Shown here: positions 59,436 through 64,000 of the stretch, in pieces
How positions within the stretch are numbered: position 1 is the first letter of the stretch
How the letters are laid out: every line of letters starts with the position of its first letter
From: Caballeronia jiangsuensis
Lineage (GTDB): Bacteria > Pseudomonadota > Gammaproteobacteria > Burkholderiales > Burkholderiaceae
DNA length: 64,000 bases
Reading direction: 5' to 3'
Assembly (NCBI GenBank): GCA_000648925.1
Contig: JFHF01000005.1
Location: 62,001 to 126,000, forward strand
The notes under the pieces: generated by a model
Told to the model about the DNA's origin: nothing
What the model saw: only the letters and a program-made list of their open reading frames with translations
The model's database searches: none
Position numbers and translations under genes: made by a program

Positions 59436-60410
59436 TCAGCCTTGCAGCGGCCGAACCCGCGCGATGATCTCCCCGACGATCCCGCGACGGAACGCCAGCA
59501 CGCACGCGATGAAGATCAGGCCCGTCACGATCGTCACCGATTCGCCCAGCGAGTTGAACCACGACACGCCCGTGATCCGCGCCATGCCGCTGCCGATGTC
59601 GCCGAGCTTGTCCTCCAGCGCGACGATGATCGCCGCACCGAGCAACGGCCCGAACATCGTGCTCATGCCGCCGACGAGCGTCATCAGCACGACGAGACCG
59701 GACATCGTCCAGTAGGCGTCGCCGAGCGTTTCGAAGCCGAGCACGACCGTCTTCATCGCGCCCGCGAAGCCCGCAAGACCTGCCGACAGCACGAACGCGA
59801 GCAGCTTGTAGCGCGACGTGTCGTAACCGAGCGAAATTGCACGCGGCTCGTTCTCCTTGATCGCGATCAGCACTTGCCCGAACGGCGAATGCACGATGCG
59901 CACGATCAGCGCGAACGCGAGCAGCATCACGACGAGCACGACGTAGTAGAGCGTGATGTCGTTGCCCAGATCGAGCACGTTGAAGAGCTTGCCGCGCGGC
60001 ACGCCTTGCAGACCGTCTTCGCCATGCGTGAACGGCGCCTGCAGGAACACGAAGTACACCATCTGCGCGAGCGCGAGCGTGACCATCGCGAAATAGATAC
60101 CCTGGCGCCGGATCGCGAGCAGACCGGCGACGAGCCCGAGCAGCGTCGCCGCCGCCGTGCCCGCGATCACGCCGAGCTCCGGCGTGAAGTTCAGCGACTG
60201 GATCGCATAGCCGGCGACGTAGCCGGCGGTCGCGAGGAACATCGCGTGCCCGAACGACAGCAGCCCGGTATAGCCGATCAGCAGATTGAACGCCGCCGCG
60301 AACAGCGCGAAGCACAGCACCTTCATCATGAACAGCGGATACACGCCGACGAACGGCGCCGCAATCAGGCCGATCAGCAACAGGCCATAGAGCGCTTTTC
60401 TCTGCATCAT
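59436..60410 (-). CDS. livM: branched-chain amino acid ABC transporter permease LivM (system 2)
   Basis: A 324-residue permease with about nine helices and the family segments LLIGYTGLLSFGHAMFLATAGYVAGY and MSGLVVLMTLVGGMSTMFGPLLGAAI. A conserved EPRAISLGYDTSRYKLLAFVLSA cytoplasmic loop contacts the ATPases. Two adjacent ATG codons (MMQRKAL); the first overlaps the livH stop by 4 bp. Last gene of the second transporter operon, with a strong terminator downstream. Confidence 0.94.
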   Translation of the reverse strand: MMQRKALYGLLLIGLIAAPFVGVYPLFMMKVLCFALFAAAFNLLIGYTGLLSFGHAMFLATAGYVAGYAIQSLNFTPELGVIAGTAAATLLGLVAGLLAIRRQGIYFAMVTLALAQMVYFVFLQAPFTHGEDGLQGVPRGKLFNVLDLGNDITLYYVVLVVMLLAFALIVRIVHSPFGQVLIAIKENEPRAISLGYDTSRYKLLAFVLSAGLAGFAGAMKTVVLGFETLGDAYWTMSGLVVLMTLVGGMSTMFGPLLGAAIIVALEDKLGDIGSGMARITGVSWFNSLGESVTIVTGLIFIACVLAFRRGIVGEIIARVRPLQG

Positions 60411-61291
60411 TTTTCCTTGCCGAAGAGTCCTGCCGGGCGAATCATCAACACGATCGCCATGATGACGAAGACGACCGTCGCGGACGCTTCCGGATAGAAC
60501 ACGCGCGTGAAGCCCTCAATCACGCCGAGCAGCAGGCCGGTCAGGATCGAGCCCATGATCGAACCCATCCCGCCGATCACGACGACCGCGAACACGGTGA
60601 TGATCATCGACTGGCCCATCAGCGGCGACACCTGGATCACCGGAGCCGCCAGCACGCCCGCGAACGCCGCGAGCGCGACACCGAAACCGTAGGTGAGCGT
60701 GATCATCATCGGCACGTTGACGCCGAACGCCTCGACGAGCTTCGGATTCTCCGTGCCCGCGCGCAGATAAGCGCCGATGCGCGTCTTTTCGATGACGAAC
60801 CACGTCGCGAAGCACACGACGAGCGACGCGACCACCACCCACGCGCGATAGTTCGGCAGGAACATGAAGCCGAGATTGGTCGCGCCCTGAAGCAGCGAAG
60901 GCACGTCGTACGGCTGTCCCGACGAACCATAAACGGAGCGGAACACGCCTTCGATCACGAGTGTGAGGCCGAACGTGAGCAGAAGCCCGTAGAGATGATC
61001 GAGCTTGTAGAGCCAGCGCAGCATCGAGCGCTCGATGACCACGCCGAACAGGCCGACCACGATGGGCGCGAGCAGCAGCATCGCCCAGTACGGGATGTTG
61101 AAGTAGGAATAGCCCATCCACGCGAGCATCGCGCCCAGCATGAAGAGGGCGCCGTGCGCGAAATTGATGACGTTGAGCAGGCCGAAGATCACCGCGAGCC
61201 CGAGGCTCAGGATCGCGTAGAACGAGCCGTTCACCAGCCCGAGCAGCAGCTGGCTCATCATTGCGGCGAGCGGAATGCCGAATATTTCCAT
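60407..61291 (-). CDS. livH: branched-chain amino acid ABC transporter permease LivH (system 2)
   Basis: A 294-residue permease with eight helices, the usual length. Recognisable segments are LLLGLVNGSFYAILSLGLAVIFGLLNVINFAHGALFMLGA near the N-terminus and GENPKLVEAFGVN-type cytoplasmic loop (TENPKLVEAFGVNVPMM), then QSMIITVFAVVVIGGMGSIMGS. Partner of LivM, with which it overlaps by 4 bp. The binding-protein gene lies 94 bp upstream. Confidence 0.95.
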   Translation of the reverse strand: MEIFGIPLAAMMSQLLLGLVNGSFYAILSLGLAVIFGLLNVINFAHGALFMLGAMLAWMGYSYFNIPYWAMLLLAPIVVGLFGVVIERSMLRWLYKLDHLYGLLLTFGLTLVIEGVFRSVYGSSGQPYDVPSLLQGATNLGFMFLPNYRAWVVVASLVVCFATWFVIEKTRIGAYLRAGTENPKLVEAFGVNVPMMITLTYGFGVALAAFAGVLAAPVIQVSPLMGQSMIITVFAVVVIGGMGSIMGSILTGLLLGVIEGFTRVFYPEASATVVFVIMAIVLMIRPAGLFGKEK

Positions 61292-61384
61292 TGAACCTGC
61301 CGTCAGAAACGTGTTGACGCGGTTGCGACGGCGAGGCGACCGTTAGGCCGCCCGCCGCGCGAACGCTTGCGCGCTACCGAACGC

Positions 61385-62605
61385 TTACTTCCAGAGCTTG
61401 CAGCGCGATTCGGCCTTGGTGCCGAACGCCTGATCGCCCGGAATCGTCGCGGTGATCTTGTAGTAATCCCACGGCTCCTTCGATTCCGACGGCTTCTTCA
61501 CTTCCATCAGGTACATGTCGTGGATCATCGAGCCGTCTTCGCGGATGTAGCCCTTCGCGTAGAAGTCGTCGATCTTCGCCTTCTTGAGCTGCGCCATGAC
61601 CTTGTCGCTGTCGGTCGTGCCGGCTGCCTTCACCGCATTCAGGTACGTCGTGACGGCCGAGTAATCCGCCGCCTGCAGGCTGCCCGGCATCTTCTTCATC
61701 TTGTCGAAGTAGCGCTTCGCCCAGGCGCGCGTCTTGTCGTCCTTGTTCCAGTACCAGCTATCCGTCGCAACGAGACCTTGCGTGGTTTCGAGTCCGAGGC
61801 TGTGAATGTCGGCGATGAAGACCAGCAGCGCGGCGATCTTCATCGACTTCGTGATGCCGAATTCCTTCGCGGCCTTGATCGAATTGATCGTGTCGCCGCC
61901 CGCGTTCGCGAGGCCGAGCACCTGCGCCTTCGAGCCCTGCGCCTGCAACAGGAACGACGAGAAGTCCGACGCCGACAGCGGATGGCGCACTTCGCCGAGC
62001 ACCTGGCCGCCGTTCGCCTTCACGACATCAGCCGTGTTCTTTTCCAGCGCCTTGCCGAACGCGTAGTCGGCCGTCAGGAAGTACCACGACTTGCCGCCCT
62101 GCTTGGTCACCGCGGAACCGGTGCCCTTCGCGAGCGCCATGGTGTCGTAGGCGTAGTGGACCGTGTAGGGCGAGCATTGCTCGTTGGTCAGGTTGTCCGC
62201 GCCCGCGCCGATGTTGATGTACGGCGTCTTCTTCTCCGCCGCCACCTGCGCGCTCGAAAGCGCCGTCGCCGAGTTCGTGCCGCCGATGATCACGTTCACG
62301 CCGTCGCGGTCGATCCACTCGCGCGCACGCGACGCCGCGATGTCCGCCTTGTTCTGGTGATCCGCGTACACCAGCTCGATCGGCTTGCCGTTCACCTTGC
62401 CGCCGAAGTCCGCGATCGCCATGCGAATCGCTTCGAGTCCGCCTTGTCCGTCGATGTCGGCGTAGAGGCCCGACATGTCGGTGACGAAGCCGATCTTCAC
62501 CGTGTTGCCGTCGGCGGCATTGGCGCTCGTGCTCATCACCGCCACACTCGCCGCCGCAGCCGCAAAGCACAGAGTAGAGAGGCGCGCGAGGGTCTTCTTT
62601 TTCAT
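61385..62605 (-). CDS. ABC transporter substrate-binding protein of the branched-chain amino acid family (system 2)
   Basis: A 406-residue periplasmic receptor. The signal peptide (MKKKTLARLSTLCFAAAAASVAVMSTSANA) ends near residue 30. The mature part starts VKIGFVTDMSGLYADIDGQGGLEAIRMA. This subgroup (with GTNSATALSSAQVAAEKKTPYINIGAG and SPYTVHYAYDTMALAKG) is more distant from LivK and from proteins A and B, and related receptors often bind other ligands, for example aromatic compounds or small amides. ATG 62605 has GGAGA at ideal spacing; the upstream ATG (62617) would contain that site inside its frame and is unlikely. Confidence 0.92.
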   Translation of the reverse strand: MKKKTLARLSTLCFAAAAASVAVMSTSANAADGNTVKIGFVTDMSGLYADIDGQGGLEAIRMAIADFGGKVNGKPIELVYADHQNKADIAASRAREWIDRDGVNVIIGGTNSATALSSAQVAAEKKTPYINIGAGADNLTNEQCSPYTVHYAYDTMALAKGTGSAVTKQGGKSWYFLTADYAFGKALEKNTADVVKANGGQVLGEVRHPLSASDFSSFLLQAQGSKAQVLGLANAGGDTINSIKAAKEFGITKSMKIAALLVFIADIHSLGLETTQGLVATDSWYWNKDDKTRAWAKRYFDKMKKMPGSLQAADYSAVTTYLNAVKAAGTTDSDKVMAQLKKAKIDDFYAKGYIREDGSMIHDMYLMEVKKPSESKEPWDYYKITATIPGDQAFGTKAESRCKLWK

Positions 62606-62679
62606 TCCAGTCTCCATGAGTTTTGATTTGATGCGGTGTTACTGGTGTTGCCCTTTCCGATGTGCCGCGCCGGGATCGA

Positions 62680-63441
62680 TTACACCCCGAGCAATTCGTG
62701 CAGCACCGGCATCTTCGCTTCGAGTTCCCCCGCGCCGAAATGCTCGACGATGTTCCCGTGTTCCATCACGTAAAAGCGATCCGCAAGCGGCGCCGCGAAA
62801 CGAAAATTCTGTTCGACCATGACGATCGTGTAGCCGCGCGATTTCAGCATGAGGATCATGCGCGCGAGTGTCTGCACGATGACCGGCGCGAGCCCTTCCG
62901 AGATTTCATCGAGCAGAAGCAGATTCGCGCCCGTGCGCAGAATGCGCGCGACGGCCAGCATCTGCTGCTCGCCGCCCGAAAGACGCGTGCCCTGGCTCGC
63001 GCGGCGCTCCTTCAGGTTCGGGAACATCGAGTAGATCTCGTCGAGCGGCATTGCGTCTTTCGCGTTGCCGATCATCGGCGGCAAAAGAAGGTTTTCCTCG
63101 CAGGACAAGCTCGAAAAAATGCCGCGCTCCTCCGGACAATAGCCGACCCCGTAATGCGCGATCTTGTGTGTGGCGAGGCCGATGGTTTCATTGCCGCTCA
63201 CGCGGATCGAACCCGTCCTGCGCCCGGTCAAACCCATGATGGCGCGCAACGTGGTCGTGCGGCCCGCGCCGTTGCGGCCGAGCAGCGTGACCACTTCGCC
63301 GCGATTCACCTTGAGGTCCACGCCGTGCAGGATGTGCGATTCCCCGTACCACGCCTGCAGACCCGAGATTTCCAGCGCGGGCACATTGCCCGCCGCGCCG
63401 TTCGCCTCGCGCGAGCGGCGCTCCTCCACGATCGTACTCAT
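62680..63441 (-). CDS. livF: branched-chain amino acid ABC transporter ATPase LivF (system 2)
   Basis: A 253-residue ATPase: GRNGAGRTTTLRAIMGLTG (Walker A with R in place of K), CPEERGIFSSLSCEENLLLPP, GTRLSGGEQQMLAVARILRTG (signature) and LLLLDEISEGLAP (Walker B). The Walker A lysine is replaced by arginine (GAGRTT), an unusual substitution that is also found in some LivF homologues. It overlaps the livG stop by 4 bp. The binding-protein gene follows 74 bp downstream. Confidence 0.94.
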   Translation of the reverse strand: MSTIVEERRSREANGAAGNVPALEISGLQAWYGESHILHGVDLKVNRGEVVTLLGRNGAGRTTTLRAIMGLTGRRTGSIRVSGNETIGLATHKIAHYGVGYCPEERGIFSSLSCEENLLLPPMIGNAKDAMPLDEIYSMFPNLKERRASQGTRLSGGEQQMLAVARILRTGANLLLLDEISEGLAPVIVQTLARMILMLKSRGYTIVMVEQNFRFAAPLADRFYVMEHGNIVEHFGAGELEAKMPVLHELLGV

Positions 63442-64000
63442 GCATGCGCTCCGGTGAGCGCCGCATCGGCGCTGCCCATGTAGGCTTCCATCACGAGCGG
63501 ATTCCTCGACACTTCCGCGTAGCTGCCTTCGGCGAGCACTTCGCCGCGCTGAAGCACGGTGATGGTGTCGGAGATGCCCGCGATCACGTTCATGTTGTGC
63601 TCGACCATCAGGATGGTGCGCCCCGCCGACACCTTCTTGATCAGCGCCGTCACGCGATCGACGTCCTCGTGACCCATGCCTTGCGTCGGCTCGTCGAGGA
63701 GCATCAGTTCGGGTTCCATCGACAACGTGGTCGCGATCTCCAGCGCGCGCTTGCGGCCGTATGAAAGTTCGACGGTTTTCGTATCGGCGAAATCGGTGAG
63801 GCCGACTTGCGTGAGCAGGTCCATCGCGCGGTCGTTGAGTGCATCGAGGGAACGCTCGCTGCGCCAGAAATGAAACGACGTGCCCAGTTGCCGCTGCAAG
63901 CCGATGCGCACGTTCTGCAGCACCGTCAGGTGCGGAAACACGGCGGAAATCTGGAACGAGCGGATGATCCCGCGTCGCGCGATGTGCGCCGGACGCTCGC
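63438..64000 (-). CDS. livG: branched-chain amino acid ABC transporter ATPase LivG (system 2), 5'-truncated by window edge
   Basis: The frame is open to the right window edge. The visible part starts within RPAHIARRGIIRSFQISAVFPHLTVLQNVRIGL (Q-loop region), then has ELSYGRKRALEIATTLSMEPELMLLDEPTQGM (signature and Walker B), LIKKVSAGRTILMVEHNMNVI (H-loop) and the LivG-type C-terminus VSRNPLVMEAYMGSADAAL. The Walker A half lies outside the window. It is the first gene of system 2 in the window and is translationally coupled to livF. Confidence 0.93.
   Translation of the reverse strand, partial: ERPAHIARRGIIRSFQISAVFPHLTVLQNVRIGLQRQLGTSFHFWRSERSLDALNDRAMDLLTQVGLTDFADTKTVELSYGRKRALEIATTLSMEPELMLLDEPTQGMGHEDVDRVTALIKKVSAGRTILMVEHNMNVIAGISDTITVLQRGEVLAEGSYAEVSRNPLVMEAYMGSADAALTGAHA

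Overview
The window is GC-rich, densely coded DNA that reads as part of the primary chromosome of a member of the Burkholderiaceae (Burkholderia, Paraburkholderia or Caballeronia type). I base this on the protein sequences (trifunctional PutA, LivM-LivG fusion, the mnmG-rsmG-parA-parB-atp gene order, a tandem glycine riboswitch on gcvT) and on two perfect copies of the canonical chromosomal parS palindrome. Genus is inference; no rRNA gene is present.

Layout. 1-1.7 kb: the 3' end of flhA. 1.7-9.2 kb: a leftward glycine/serine catabolism block (tandem glycine riboswitch, gcvT, gcvH, gcvP, an alginate-lyase-family gene, sdaA). 9.3-17.3 kb: mixed genes (a GC-poor glycosyltransferase-like orphan, a Gfo/Idh/MocA oxidoreductase, rep helicase, a di-heme cytochrome c, tRNA-Arg(CCG), an acyltransferase-3 membrane protein, a Rieske oxygenase). 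17.5-22.1 kb: a diguanylate cyclase and, leftward, flhF-flhG-fliA, which in related bacteria normally directly follow flhA. 22.4-26.2 kb: a ThDP enzyme, a PepSY/cytochrome b561 pair and a lone periplasmic binding protein. 26.2-38.8 kb: putA with a visible autoregulatory operator, a 47-residue membrane protein, priA, hemE, a PheC-like periplasmic dehydratase, an esterase and an acyl-CoA ligase.

39-46.6 kb: the complete F1Fo ATP synthase operon atpIBEFHAGDC, transcribed leftward. 46.8-52.4 kb: an ion permease and the chromosome segregation and tRNA-modification cluster mnmG-rsmG-parA-parB. One perfect parS lies inside mnmG, and a second forms the stem of what looks like the transcription terminator of livF. 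52.6-64 kb: two adjacent branched-chain-amino-acid-type ABC transporters. The first has two tandem paralogous binding proteins, LivH, a LivM-LivG fusion and LivF. The second has separate LivG (cut by the window edge), LivF, binding protein, LivH and LivM.

Most of the window is conserved, origin-proximal housekeeping sequence. I see no phage, insertion sequence, CRISPR array, toxin-antitoxin pair, restriction system or biosynthetic gene cluster, and I do not claim a new multi-gene system. The points most worth a second look are the split and inverted flagellar locus, the parS-in-terminator arrangement, the FlhG homologue with a degenerate P-loop, the inverted GTTGCA operator at putA, a DnaA-box palindrome between priA and hemE, hairpins inside the gcv and atp operons, and an orphan terminator that may end an unannotated small RNA.
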